Of a stretch of 64,000 nt of DNA, positions 54,783 through 63,124 are shown in pieces. A program made the position numbers and the translations under genes. The stretch is from an uncultured Planctomycetia bacterium (lineage in GTDB: Bacteria; Planctomycetota; Phycisphaerae; Phycisphaerales; SM1A02): assembly GCA_937871505.1 (NCBI GenBank), contig CALMPF010000043.1, forward strand, positions 1 to 64,000, read 5' to 3'. Position 1 is the stretch's first letter. Each line of letters begins with the position of its first letter. Under the pieces are notes generated by a model that ran no database searches, was not told the DNA's origin, and worked only from the letters and a program-made list of their open reading frames with translations.

Positions 54783-55832
54783 CTACTCCCCGCGGTCGCT
54801 CCGTCCCGGCTCGACTCCTGCGGCCACCTCCGGCTCAGCCTCGAATTCGAGGGCGATCTCGACCGGCGCCACCGTCGCGGGGCGCCCGCCGGGCACGACG
54901 GGATCCTCGTCGCGCTGTTCGATCCTGATCCTCCGCTGCCGCGCGAGCTCGAGCATCGCGAGGAAGAGGCCGATCTTCTCCAGTCTCGTCCGACCCTCGA
55001 AGACGCGCTGGAGCGACAGCCGGTGCAGCGGCGCGCCGCCGAGGCGGTCGAGAAGGTCTTCCTGATGCAGCGCGATCGGGGTGTCGTCGTACTCGACACG
55101 ATGGTCGCCGAGGCGAGCGAAGTCGATGGCGCCGGCGATCCGCTCGTACGCGTCGAGCAGATCGAGCGCGTGCGCATCCTCGAGCTCCAGCGCCGACTCC
55201 GCCTCGTCGTCATCGAACGATTCCGCTGCGCCATCCCCCCCCGCATCCTCCCCCGCGCTTCCGGCCTCCGCCGCTCTCCCCCGCTCGGCGTCGTCCGGTG
55301 CGTTCGCCCGCGCCGGCGGCAGCGCGGGCAGGATGCGCACGGGGTGCCGCTGCCAGAACTCGACGCGGTGCGCCTCGAGGTCCTCCGCGGCGCGGCGATA
55401 TCGCTGGTACGCCAGCAGCGCCTGCACGAGCTCGGCCCGCGGATCGATCAGCTCGGGACGACCCGCACCCTCCTCGTCGGATCCCTCGCGCCGGACCGGC
55501 GCCAGCGTCCGCGCCTTGATCTCGATCAGCGTCGCGGCCATCACGAGGAACTCTCCCGCCTCCTCCACGTCGACGTGCGCCGCCGCGCGGTGGACGAAGG
55601 CGAGGAACTGGTCGGTGATGGTCGCGATGGGGATGTCGTGAATGTCCACCTCGGCCCGGCGGATGAGGTAGAGCAGCAGGTCGAGGGGCCCCTGGAACGC
55701 GGCCAGCGAGACCGTGTAGTCGCCCTCGCTCGGCGACTCCGCCGAGCGGGCGAGTTCACCCGCGAGCGGGTCGCCCGGCCTGGGATCCGAGGGCGCGGCC
55801 TGAGGAGCGTGCGGCAATCCCGAAGAGACCAT
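54783..55832 (-). CDS. scpA: Segregation and condensation protein A (ScpA)
   Basis: 349-aa kleisin subunit that bridges SMC and ScpB during chromosome segregation. The N-terminal FQGPLDLLLYLIRRAEVDIHD is the family signature, followed by EFLVMAATLIEIKAR. The C-terminal winged-helix part has FLAMLELARQRRIRIEQ. A long acidic, low-complexity linker (about 180-225) makes it larger than the typical ~250 aa. No scpB is in this window. The 217-base gap to kdsD is divergent. Confidence 0.9.
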   Translation of the reverse strand: MVSSGLPHAPQAAPSDPRPGDPLAGELARSAESPSEGDYTVSLAAFQGPLDLLLYLIRRAEVDIHDIPIATITDQFLAFVHRAAAHVDVEEAGEFLVMAATLIEIKARTLAPVRREGSDEEGAGRPELIDPRAELVQALLAYQRYRRAAEDLEAHRVEFWQRHPVRILPALPPARANAPDDAERGRAAEAGSAGEDAGGDGAAESFDDDEAESALELEDAHALDLLDAYERIAGAIDFARLGDHRVEYDDTPIALHQEDLLDRLGGAPLHRLSLQRVFEGRTRLEKIGLFLAMLELARQRRIRIEQRDEDPVVPGGRPATVAPVEIALEFEAEPEVAAGVEPGRSDRGE

Positions 55833-56049
55833 CGGCGTGAGTCTAACACTGCGCCGCCGGGCAGCTCCCGATGATCTCTCCGGAGGCGACGCTCCGCGGC
55901 CTCGAGGCCCGCGGCGCGCAGGGGGACCAGGTGCGGACCAGCAGCTTCGCTCTCGAGCGCAGGGCCTCCGCTCCCGGAGTTCCTCGGGACGGAGCGGCGC
56001 GGGGCCGGCGCGCCGAGAGCCGCGCGCAGGCGGAACCTACACTCGCCCC

Positions 56050-57069
56050 ATGACGACGTCGCCCGCCGCGGCGCGATCGACAGCCGACGAGACGACCTTC
56101 CTTGCGGAGGCGCTCCGCGCCGAAGCCGAGGGAGTCCTGCGGATCGCCGACCGCATCGAACGGAGCGAGCTTCCGGGAGTGCATCGCGCCGTCGACCTGA
56201 TCGCGCGCTGCGAAGGTCACGTCGTCGTCTCGGGGATGGGCAAGTCCGGGCTGATCGGCCAGAAGATCTCGGCGACGCTCAGTTCGCTGCGTCAGCCTTC
56301 GCACACGCTCCACCCGGCGGAGGCGATGCATGGGGATCTCGGGCGCATCCGTCGCGGCGACGTGGCGCTGCTGCTCTCCTACAGCGGCGAGACCGAGGAG
56401 CTGGTGGCGCTCGCGTCGATCCTGCGGGCCGACGGCGTCCCGCGCGTCGGGATCTCGCGCAGCGACGAGTCGACGCTCGCGCGGCTCTGCGATGCCCACG
56501 TCGGTCTCGGCTCGATCGAGGAGGCGTGTCCGCTCAATCTCGCGCCGACGGCGAGCACGACCGTGATGCTGGCCGTCGGCGACGCGCTGGCGCTGGCGGT
56601 GGCGCGTCGGCGGAACTTCGCCGCCGACGACTTTCATCGGAATCACCCCGGAGGACTGCTCGGGGCCGAACTGCGTCCGATCGTCGATGTCCTTCGCTTC
56701 CGCGTCGGCGCCAACCTCCCCGTCGTGCGCGACGACATCTCGGTGCTCGACGCCCTGCGGTGCGCCGGCGGCGGTCGGCGGGCGGGGGCTGTCATGCTCG
56801 TCGACTCCGAGGGCAGGCTCTCGGGGATCTTCACCGATGGCGACCTTCGGAGGCTGATCGGCGACGATCCCGGACGGATCCACGAGCCGGTCGCGACGGC
56901 GATGACGCCGCGTCCGCAGCACCTCTGGGTCGATGATCTGGTCCGTGACGCAGTCCGGCTCGTGCGCGAGCGGCGCGTCGATGAGATCCCGGTGCTCGAC
57001 CGCGACGGACGCCCCGTCGGCCTCGTCGATGTCCAGGACCTGATCGCGATGAAGGTCGTCAGCGAGTGA
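56050..57069 (+). CDS. kdsD: D-arabinose-5-phosphate isomerase (KdsD)
   Basis: 339-aa SIS-domain enzyme that makes arabinose-5-P from ribulose-5-P for Kdo, the inner-core sugar of LPS. The SIS domain has VSGMGKSGLIGQKISATLSS, HPAEAMHGDLGRI and SYSGETEELVAL. The FHRNHPGGLLGAEL segment and two CBS domains (ISVLDALRCA..LSGIFTDGDLRRL; VDDLVRDAVRL..LVDVQDLIAMK) follow. This layout is that of E. coli KdsD. The presence of a Kdo gene supports an outer membrane with LPS. Confidence 0.93.
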   Translation: MTTSPAAARSTADETTFLAEALRAEAEGVLRIADRIERSELPGVHRAVDLIARCEGHVVVSGMGKSGLIGQKISATLSSLRQPSHTLHPAEAMHGDLGRIRRGDVALLLSYSGETEELVALASILRADGVPRVGISRSDESTLARLCDAHVGLGSIEEACPLNLAPTASTTVMLAVGDALALAVARRRNFAADDFHRNHPGGLLGAELRPIVDVLRFRVGANLPVVRDDISVLDALRCAGGGRRAGAVMLVDSEGRLSGIFTDGDLRRLIGDDPGRIHEPVATAMTPRPQHLWVDDLVRDAVRLVRERRVDEIPVLDRDGRPVGLVDVQDLIAMKVVSE

Positions 57070-57488
57070 TCGTCGGCAGTCTGGCCCCTCGACCGCCGCG
57101 CTCAATCCACTCGGGGAGGCCCGGTCGACCGCTGAATCCGCCGCGGACCGAGTGCGGGAGGCCGGGACGGCGCCCCGCTGCGCTGCGAGGGGGCGAAGAA
57201 CTCCGGGAAAAACCCCCCCTCGGCGGCTCGCGCCGCTTGCCGAAGGGCAAAAACGACGGTAAATTCGGCACATTCCTGGTCCACGCGACCGGGAAGCTCC
57301 GACATCCCGCAGCGCTTCGGCTGGGCGACCGCCCGCCGCCGCACTGCGGGGCCGTTCCAGATCGGGAACGGACACCCCGTCGGGGAGCGTCGAAGGGGAC
57401 CATGTCGGTCCTCCGCTCTCTGGCGTCGTCACCGAGGAATCCAGCAGCGACAGCGGCTGGATTCAGCAGTAAGGAAAGGACTCGCTCC
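57070..57488. other. HU upstream region with long leader
   Basis: About 420 bases with no gene. It contains a promoter candidate at 57237-57265, which would give a leader of roughly 215 bases before the HU start. AAGGAAAGGA lies about 10 bases before the HU ATG. Confidence 0.5.
57237..57265 (+). promoter_or_regulatory. Sigma-70-like promoter candidate for HU gene
   Basis: TTGCCG (57237-57242), a 17-base spacer and TAAATT (57260-57265). Four of six bases match each consensus element and the spacing is ideal. The A-rich spacer stands out against the surrounding GC-rich DNA. Transcription would start near 57272. Confidence 0.55.
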
Positions 57489-57818
57489 ATGGCCAAGGCC
57501 GCCGCAGCCGCGAAGAAGCCGCGCACCAAGTCGCAGATCATCACCGACATCGCCGAGGCGACCGACCTCACCCGCAAGCAGGTCTCTTCGGTCTTCGAGG
57601 CGATGGCCTCGCTGATGAAGAAGGACCTGAGCAAGCGCGGACCGGAAGTCTTCGTCGTCCCCGGGCTCATGAAGGTGACCGTCCGCAACAAGCCCGCCAC
57701 CAAGGCCGGCATGCGGCCGAACCCGTTCGCTCCCGGCGAGATGATGCAGGTGAAGGCGAAGCCCGCCTCCCGCATCGCCCGCATCCGCGCGATGAAGGCG
57801 CTCAAGGAGATGCTCTGA
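57489..57818 (+). CDS. HU-family DNA-binding protein
   Basis: 109-aa nucleoid protein. An N-terminal Ala/Lys stretch (MAKAAAAAKKPRTKSQII) leads into the HU fold. It has DIAEATDLTRKQVSSVFEAM, then the beta-arm region VPGLMKVTVRNKPATKAG with the family's Pro near the arm tip, and KPASRIARIRAMKALKEML at the end. The arm differs from E. coli HU, as is common in planctomycete HU-like proteins. It has its own promoter candidate and a terminator hairpin about 180 bases downstream. Confidence 0.88.
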   Translation: MAKAAAAAKKPRTKSQIITDIAEATDLTRKQVSSVFEAMASLMKKDLSKRGPEVFVVPGLMKVTVRNKPATKAGMRPNPFAPGEMMQVKAKPASRIARIRAMKALKEML

Positions 57819-57995
57819 CGATCGATCCGGAGAGACGGGGCGCCCCCGCGCTCGCGGGTGCTCGCACTCGATCGCCCCGGCGATCCTGCTGCGAAGCCCC
57901 GCGTCGCTTCAGCGAGATCGGCCTCTCTCCCGTCCCGTGATCGGGCAACTCGGAAGTCGTTCTCGAGGTCGCTTCCGCCTGCCGCGATCATCCCC

Positions 57996-58026
57996 CGACG
58001 GCCCCGTCCCAGTGACGGGGCCGTCG
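57996..58026 (+). terminator. 13-bp perfect hairpin after HU
   Basis: CGACGGCCCCGTC (57996-58008) and GACGGGGCCGTCG (58014-58026) pair perfectly around CCAGT. It is followed by ACGTTTGTC, a weak T-run. It probably ends the HU transcript. Confidence 0.7.
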
Positions 58027-58063
58027 ACGTTTGTCGAGCCTCCGATTTTTGCGCTCTAAACCC

Positions 58064-58092
58064 TTGCATGGCAGGGCCCTGCAACATATAGT
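58064..58092 (+). promoter_or_regulatory. Promoter candidate with palindrome in spacer
   Basis: TTGCAT (58064-58069), a 17-base spacer and TATAGT (58087-58092, 5 of 6 match to -10). The spacer holds the perfect 12-bp palindrome GCAGGGCCCTGC (58071-58082), well placed to be an operator. The predicted start is near 58099. Confidence 0.55.
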
Positions 58093-58098
58093 CGCCGG

Positions 58099-58145
58099 CA
58101 GCGGATGAGCGTGACGGGATCGAGCCCGTCACCCGGCGTTTTTTT
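58099..58145 (+). ncRNA. Possible very short RNA ending in an intrinsic terminator
   Basis: Starting about 7 bases after the -10 element at 58087-58092, the transcript would run through GTGACGGG/CCCGTCAC (58111-58118 and 58125-58132, loop ATCGAG) and end at seven T residues (58139-58145). An outer pair CGCCGG (58093-58098) and CCGGCG (58133-58138) extends the fold if transcription starts a few bases earlier. The product would be only about 45-50 nt. Alternatively the hairpin attenuates transcription into the pseudopilin genes downstream. Confidence 0.45.
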
Positions 58146-58280
58146 ATGCGCGGGTCGCGCGGCTCGACGTGCAGGGTGGCTCGACGGGCGGCGTGGACTC
58201 TCCACCGCTGCCCGCGCGAGCAGTGCCGACCGATCGCCGCCCCCCGCCGCCGTGCGCGGCCGCAGTCCCTTCCGCCCTCA

Positions 58281-58374
58281 GCCGCCGCAGGCGGCGGACA
58301 GATCCCCCCCGCCGAAGGCGGGCCGAAGCTCAAACCGCCGAAGGCGGGTCGAAGATCCAACCGCCGGAGGCGGA
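58281..58374. repeat. Array of four 26-bp hairpin repeats
   Basis: Small inverted repeats of the form CCGCCGAAGGCGG recur at 58282, 58309, 58335 and 58361, spaced 26-27 bases apart. They are joined by similar spacers (TCGAAGATCCAA type). Each unit can form a short hairpin. The array ends 30 bases before the pseudopilin start at 58406. No ORF in it looks real. Confidence 0.75.
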
Positions 58375-58405
58375 TCGAAGTTGCCCGCCTGCCCAGGAGA
58401 CGCTC

Positions 58406-59461
58406 ATGACCGTGACGTCCACACTCAGTTCCCGCCCGGCCAGCTTGCACGCCGTGTCATTCGTGACGAGCCGCTCGCCACGCCATCCGGGCGGCGACCG
58501 CCGCACCGCGTTCTCGATCACCGAGCTCCTGGTCGTCATCGGCATCATCGTGCTGCTCGTGGCGCTCCTGCTTCCGGCGCTCGCGGCTGCGCAGAGACGG
58601 GCGCGAACGACAGCGACCAGCGCGACCATGGATCAGTTCCGGCTCGCCTGCGAGAGCTTCCACCAGAAGTTCGGCTTCTACCCCGGAGTCGTCCCGGAGG
58701 CGGTTCTTGCGGCCGACCCGAAGATCAGCGGCACGGAGAATGCGCTCCTGCACCTGATGGGCGGCTACATCCGGCAGGAGGACGACGCAGCGATCTGGAA
58801 CCTCCCCGAGTACAGCGGCTCGGATTGGCAGACGATCACCTTCGGCTCCGGGCAGAACGCCTACAGCATCAGGGTGAATCGGTTCCGCATCGGGGAGGGA
58901 CCGAGGATCGGCGGACAGTCCTACCCGCCCTTCTTCTCGCCCAAGGGTTCGGAGCTCCGCGCGCTGCCCGGCCAGTCGCTCTCGAACATCGAGAACCCCG
59001 ATCCCTACGGCGACGACCCCTATCGCCTCCCCGATCTGGTCGATGCCTGGGGCCAGCCGATCATTTACGTCCGGTCGCTCCGCGACAGCGGTCCCCTCGT
59101 CGGCGCCCCGAACGTCGCCCAGTTCTCCCGAGCGACGACGGCACCGTATCTCTCCTCGGTCGCCTTGGGCGACCTCGGCCAGAATCAGTCCGACAGCATC
59201 CTCAATCAAGGCAACGCCGACAACCGCGACGGCAACTTCGCCCAGATCATCCGCCATCCGGGCTTCGGCGCCGCGAACCAGCCGCAGGGCGGCGCGCCCC
59301 CGCAGGGGCGGTTCGTGATCCTCTCGGCCGGGAAGGACGGCGTCTTCTTCTCCCGGTTCGACGGTCCCGGGAAGCCTTCGGCACCGGTGACCAACATCAT
59401 CACGACCGGCCCCAAGGTGGTCGAGGAGTACGACGACATCCGCCGCTTCGGCGGAAGCTGA
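58406..59461 (+). CDS. Pseudopilin-like secreted protein (type II secretion signal)
   Basis: 351-aa protein. After a ~37-residue leader comes the type IV pilin-like signature AFSITELLVVIGIIVLLVAL with LLPALAAAQRRAR, the site for a prepilin peptidase between A and F. The rest is a soluble domain typical of planctomycete DUF1559-like or type II secretion pseudopilins (SFHQKFGFYPGVVP; LVDAWGQPIIYVRS; FVILSAGKDGVFFSRF). ATG 58406 has AGGAGA 5 bases upstream. No secretion ATPase or pilus gene is adjacent. Confidence 0.85.
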   Translation: MTVTSTLSSRPASLHAVSFVTSRSPRHPGGDRRTAFSITELLVVIGIIVLLVALLLPALAAAQRRARTTATSATMDQFRLACESFHQKFGFYPGVVPEAVLAADPKISGTENALLHLMGGYIRQEDDAAIWNLPEYSGSDWQTITFGSGQNAYSIRVNRFRIGEGPRIGGQSYPPFFSPKGSELRALPGQSLSNIENPDPYGDDPYRLPDLVDAWGQPIIYVRSLRDSGPLVGAPNVAQFSRATTAPYLSSVALGDLGQNQSDSILNQGNADNRDGNFAQIIRHPGFGAANQPQGGAPPQGRFVILSAGKDGVFFSRFDGPGKPSAPVTNIITTGPKVVEEYDDIRRFGGS

Positions 59462-59648
59462 TCGCGACTCTGCGGAGCGCTTGCGACGCTGCACCGTCGA
59501 GTGACGCCAGGCCAGAGAGTTCGAAGGCCCGCGACGTGCTTCCTCTCCGCTGACGGACGCACGGATCCCATGGACGATCTCCGACGGTCGGAGTCGCCCC
59601 GCCAAGAGATTCCCTCCAAGAGTCGCCCCCGAGGCAGGAGTTTTCACG

Positions 59649-60653
59649 ATGCGCCCTCCTGAACTGTCAAGATTGCGCACATGCAGCGACGCGGCGTGCT
59701 CGAGCCGCGCTGCGCGGACTCCTCACTCGAGGAGTTCGAGCCGCTCCCCCGGCTCGAGGCGACGGATCGCTCGGGTGCCGGCGGTGACCGGCGGCGAGCG
59801 CCGTCGCTGCGGCTTCACCCTCGCTGAAGTCCTCGTCGTCATCGCCATCATCGCGATCGTGGTCTCGATCGCGCTGATTGCGATCCGCTCGGCACGGGCA
59901 GGCGCTTCACGCAGCGCGACGGTCTCGACGCTGCGCACGCTCACCGCGGCCTGGAACGCGTACTCGCTCGATCACCGGCAGCAGCTCCTCCCAGGCTTCA
60001 TCGACGACGACATTCAGGCGGATCTGGGCATCGCCGTCGCGCTCCAGGATGGAACCGAGGTTCCCCCCGCCGCGGCCCGGACGTGGGTCTGGCGACTCGC
60101 CCCCTACGCCGACCACGCATGGCAGTCGTTCTTCGCCGAGGCGGATGCGGCGGAGCGGGCAGCGCTCGCGGCGCTCTATGCCGACCGCGACCTCGTCGAG
60201 ATGTCGAGACGCCCCAGCTACGGCCTGAACTCAATCTTCCTCGGCGGCGACAGCGCGGCTGCGGGGCTCGGATCGCTCGCGCCCTGGAACTCCTCCGGCG
60301 ATCCTTCGATCGCCGCCGTCCGCGCGACCGAGCTCCGCAATCCGGGCACGCTCGTGCTCTTTGCGCCGACGCGGCGCGCGACCGGGCCGGGCGCTCCCGA
60401 GACCTCCGGCTGGTACGAGCTTCGAGCGCCATACCTCGCCGAGCGCCAGTGGGAAGTGACCGCCGAGGGCGTGGTGGCGGCCTCGAGCTTCGCCGGGCCC
60501 ACGGGGGGGATCCCCGCCGCGCGGCGCGGTGAGTCGGTCCTTCCGGTCGCCTTCGCCGACGGCAGCGCATCGACCGTCGCCGTGGAGGAGCTCGCCGAGG
60601 ACATGCGCCGCTGGACCCCGCGCGCCGACACGCCGCTCTGGCGCGTTCCGTAG
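59649..60653 (+). CDS. Second pseudopilin-like protein
   Basis: 334-aa protein. Its signature is GFTLAEVLVVIAIIAIVVSI with ALIAIRSARAGA after a Gly, again a prepilin-peptidase site. The leader is long (about 54 residues, Arg/Ser-rich). The C-terminal part contains VLPVAFADGSASTVAVEEL, typical of DUF1559-type proteins. ATG 59649 has AGGAG about 8 bases upstream. An in-frame GTG at 59776 would give a short leader. It follows the first pseudopilin by 187 bases. Confidence 0.8.
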   Translation: MRPPELSRLRTCSDAACSSRAARTPHSRSSSRSPGSRRRIARVPAVTGGERRRCGFTLAEVLVVIAIIAIVVSIALIAIRSARAGASRSATVSTLRTLTAAWNAYSLDHRQQLLPGFIDDDIQADLGIAVALQDGTEVPPAAARTWVWRLAPYADHAWQSFFAEADAAERAALAALYADRDLVEMSRRPSYGLNSIFLGGDSAAAGLGSLAPWNSSGDPSIAAVRATELRNPGTLVLFAPTRRATGPGAPETSGWYELRAPYLAERQWEVTAEGVVAASSFAGPTGGIPAARRGESVLPVAFADGSASTVAVEELAEDMRRWTPRADTPLWRVP

Positions 60654-61342
60654 CGGAACAGACCACTCGAGCACCCGACGGCTGCGCTGTGCAAGGGCGG
60701 CGAACCGCACCCTGTGCGGGCGCGACGCGCGCTGCGCCGCGGCGGGACCGCGATCTCCGGAGCGTCCAGACGGGAGCGGCGTCCGCGGAGTGCGGGCGCG
60801 GGGGTGTCCGAGGCGCAGGGCTTCGCGACCGTCGAGGACTCCGTCCAGATCCGTCAATTCGTCCCGGTTACCGCCCAGCGCCGAGCGCTGCGCAGGATCG
60901 GGTTCGTTCAGATCCAGCGCAAGCCCCGCCACAGGCTGCCGGGGTGACCAAGAGGGTGGCCAAGAGAGTGACCAACCCCCGTTCGCCCGGACGCCCCATG
61001 CAACGCCGATCCGTTGGAGAGGTGCATCCCGGACGCTCGCCCTGGCATCGGGCGGCTCGGTGATGCAGGCTCAAGCAGTTTGGCCGCCCACTCTCGGGCC
61101 GGTTGGCGCAAGGTGCCGAGTCGAGCCGGGCTCCCGGGCGGAAGCGATCGGCACCCCGCCGCGGCGTCCGCTCGCGCGATCACGCAGGACCCGCGCGGCT
61201 CGGTCATGGGACGTCGAGCAGCGGCACCCGCGGGACGCCGCTGCTCGACCGCCTCCATGCTGAACCCGCTTGGCCGATTCAGCTTCCCAGTAGGGCTTCC
61301 CAGTCCGGCTTCCCAGTCTGCGCGCCGGACTCGGTCGCTCGC
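60654..61342. other. Long stretch without a convincing gene
   Basis: About 690 bases. Plus- and minus-strand ORFs here are Arg-rich shadows. It contains copy 5 of the dispersed 17-bp motif (60924-60940). A short CTTCCCAGT repeat occurs three times near 61283-61317. Confidence 0.5.
60924..60940 (-). repeat. Dispersed motif, copy 5 (inverted)
   Basis: CCCCGCCACAGGCTGCC, same orientation as the copies at 38653 and 49670, with two or three changes. It lies in non-coding DNA. Confidence 0.5.
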
Positions 61343-61531
61343 TCAAGGCGCCGACGACGGCAGGATCCAACCGAAAAGCACGCCGATGCCGAACCCGAGC
61401 GCGACGACCCAGACGATCCAGTACGCCACGTTGAGCTCGGCGCGAGGTGTGACCTGCCACGACCGCGCTCGGAGCGCGGGAATGAGACCGAAGATCGGAA
61501 TCAACAGGATGAGGAGTCCGGTGTAGTTCAT
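61343..61531 (-). CDS. 62-aa membrane protein
   Basis: Small protein beginning MNYTGLLILLIPIFGLIPAL, with a first helix at about 4-20. A basic loop (RARSWQVTPRAEL) is followed by a second helix (AYWIVWVVALGFGIGVLFGW). The ATG at 61531 is the natural start; the frame extends upstream without support. Function unknown. It is the first gene right of the gene-poor stretch and shares its strand with the Cys-rich gene. Confidence 0.6.
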   Translation of the reverse strand: MNYTGLLILLIPIFGLIPALRARSWQVTPRAELNVAYWIVWVVALGFGIGVLFGWILPSSAP

Positions 61532-61690
61532 TGGCTTCTCAATCGCAAGGAACCAAGGTGGTGACGAGACCGGGAAGCGCTCGCTCCCGCACCGCCCCAC
61601 CGCCAGCATCAGTCGCACGTCACGCCTTCCAACGACGTCTCACCAGCAACGCCATGCACAGCGGATCGAACTCGCCGCCATGGATGCGAC

Positions 61691-62473
61691 CTAGGCGGCA
61701 ACGCACGCACCCGCCCCGCCCACCGCTCCGGCGCCGACGCCACCGAAGCACGCGAGCACGCACGTCAGATAACCTGGGCCGGTGAAGCCGCATCCCACGA
61801 TGCAGGCGATCGCGGCCGAGCCGACGAGGATTCCGAGTGCGGTCAGGCAGGTCTTGAGGCTCTCCATGTGCCTCGCCTGCGCAGCCGACATGCACTTCCC
61901 CCAGCAGCCGTCGTTGGGCGCAGCCTGAATGAGCCGGAAAGCTGCATCCTCCGCAGCGAGCGCCGCTTCCTCCGCGGTGCCCAAGACCTCAAAGGGCTGG
62001 AGAATCACCTGTTCATGCACCACGAGCAGTGGCTCTTCGGAGTCGGCGAATGAGACCAGCTCGACCGTGCAGCGAGAGAGCACTCCCCAGAGGTGGATCG
62101 GTTCGCCTGACGTGCCGAGGGCGACCGCCGCGACGATGTCGTTCGCGACCGTGATGGTCGCCTCATTGCTCGCGCCATCCGGACTCGGCGCGCTCTCCGA
62201 GTCGCCACCCCACGGCGACCCCAGGGAGATCGTGACGATCGTCACAAGCTCCCTGATGCCCGAGAGCGATCCGACATCCGGCGCGTCAAGGACGATCCAC
62301 GAATCCGGCACGACGCCAGAAGCGCCGGAGCCCCGATCTCCCCAGGCCTCCAAGCGGAGCGTCAGATCGCCGAGCGGCGCGCAAGTCCGGCCGTGGCCGC
62401 TGGTGCGGGTCGCGGAGGTCCGCGTCCTGCTCGCCGCCGACGGGCGGCAGTTCCGGGCTGCCGTGATCGGCAT
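61691..62473 (-). CDS. Cys/Gly-rich secreted-type protein, possible frameshift
   Basis: About 260 aa from ATG 62473. A beta-rich domain (LTLRLEAWGDRGSG to SLSGIRELVTIVTI; EPIHLWGVLSRCTVELVSFA) precedes a Cys-rich, Gly-rich hydrophobic tail (GCWGKCMSAAQARHMESL, then TCLTALGILVG, then ACIVGCGF and CVLACFGG, ending ACVAA). The 5' end is unclear: the neighbouring frame starting at ATG 62564 encodes a good signal peptide (RVFASVSLLANTLAPSMGAS) that ends in that frame. A frameshift near 62370-62400 may join the two. The function is unknown. Confidence 0.55.
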   Translation of the reverse strand: MPITAARNCRPSAASRTRTSATRTSGHGRTCAPLGDLTLRLEAWGDRGSGASGVVPDSWIVLDAPDVGSLSGIRELVTIVTISLGSPWGGDSESAPSPDGASNEATITVANDIVAAVALGTSGEPIHLWGVLSRCTVELVSFADSEEPLLVVHEQVILQPFEVLGTAEEAALAAEDAAFRLIQAAPNDGCWGKCMSAAQARHMESLKTCLTALGILVGSAAIACIVGCGFTGPGYLTCVLACFGGVGAGAVGGAGACVAA

Positions 62474-62564
62474 GCGCGCAACTCGCTCCCATCGAGGGCG
62501 CAAGTGTGTTGGCAAGCAACGACACGCTTGCAAACACTCGGATCGAGTCGTTCAGAAACGTCAT

Positions 62565-63054
62565 CTCCAGTACGCCCGCGTTTCGCTGCCACCGGTCTCC
62601 GCGGGCGATCGGATTCCGGCGTGCGTGGAGCTTGGCGACAACCGTGTTGGCTCACGGGGAAGCCGAGGCCGCGCGCTCCTGTGCCACACGCTGCGGCACG
62701 TTGCGCGCAGCCTACTGGAGGGTCGACCCAGCTCGCCGAGATTGGAACAACCGCCACGTGGTTGCGAAAACGCGCCAAACGCCAGGATCCCGGCGCGCGC
62801 TCCCCGGCGCGGAGCGCGGCGCTCGGCCATCGCTCGAGTGCCGATGCGAGGATCCCCATCCGCTGATGCACATGTGCGCGGATGCACACAGGCGCTGATG
62901 CCTGCGCTCTCGCTCAACGCTCGCGCCCGCGCGAACGTCCGGGCGCGCAGCGCTCGCTGCTCGACATCGGCCTTCCTTGGTCGACTCGCACGCTCCAGCG
63001 CACCCTTCCGCATGCGCAGTCCATGCGGACGGCTCCGGCTTCGCACCGGGGGCA
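62565..63054. other. Region before the satellite, no gene seen
   Basis: About 490 bases. ORFs overlap in several frames and none looks like a protein I recognise. Confidence 0.4.
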
Positions 63055-63124
63055 GACTGGCCGGGCGCAGGCCGGACTGGCCAAGGCCGGACTGGCCATG
63101 CACCTTCGGCGGGGGCCGGCAAAG

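Noticed and set aside
60529-61263. ORF after the second pseudopilin
   Set aside because: Its first part overlaps the pseudopilin in another frame, and the rest is Arg/Ala-rich without features.
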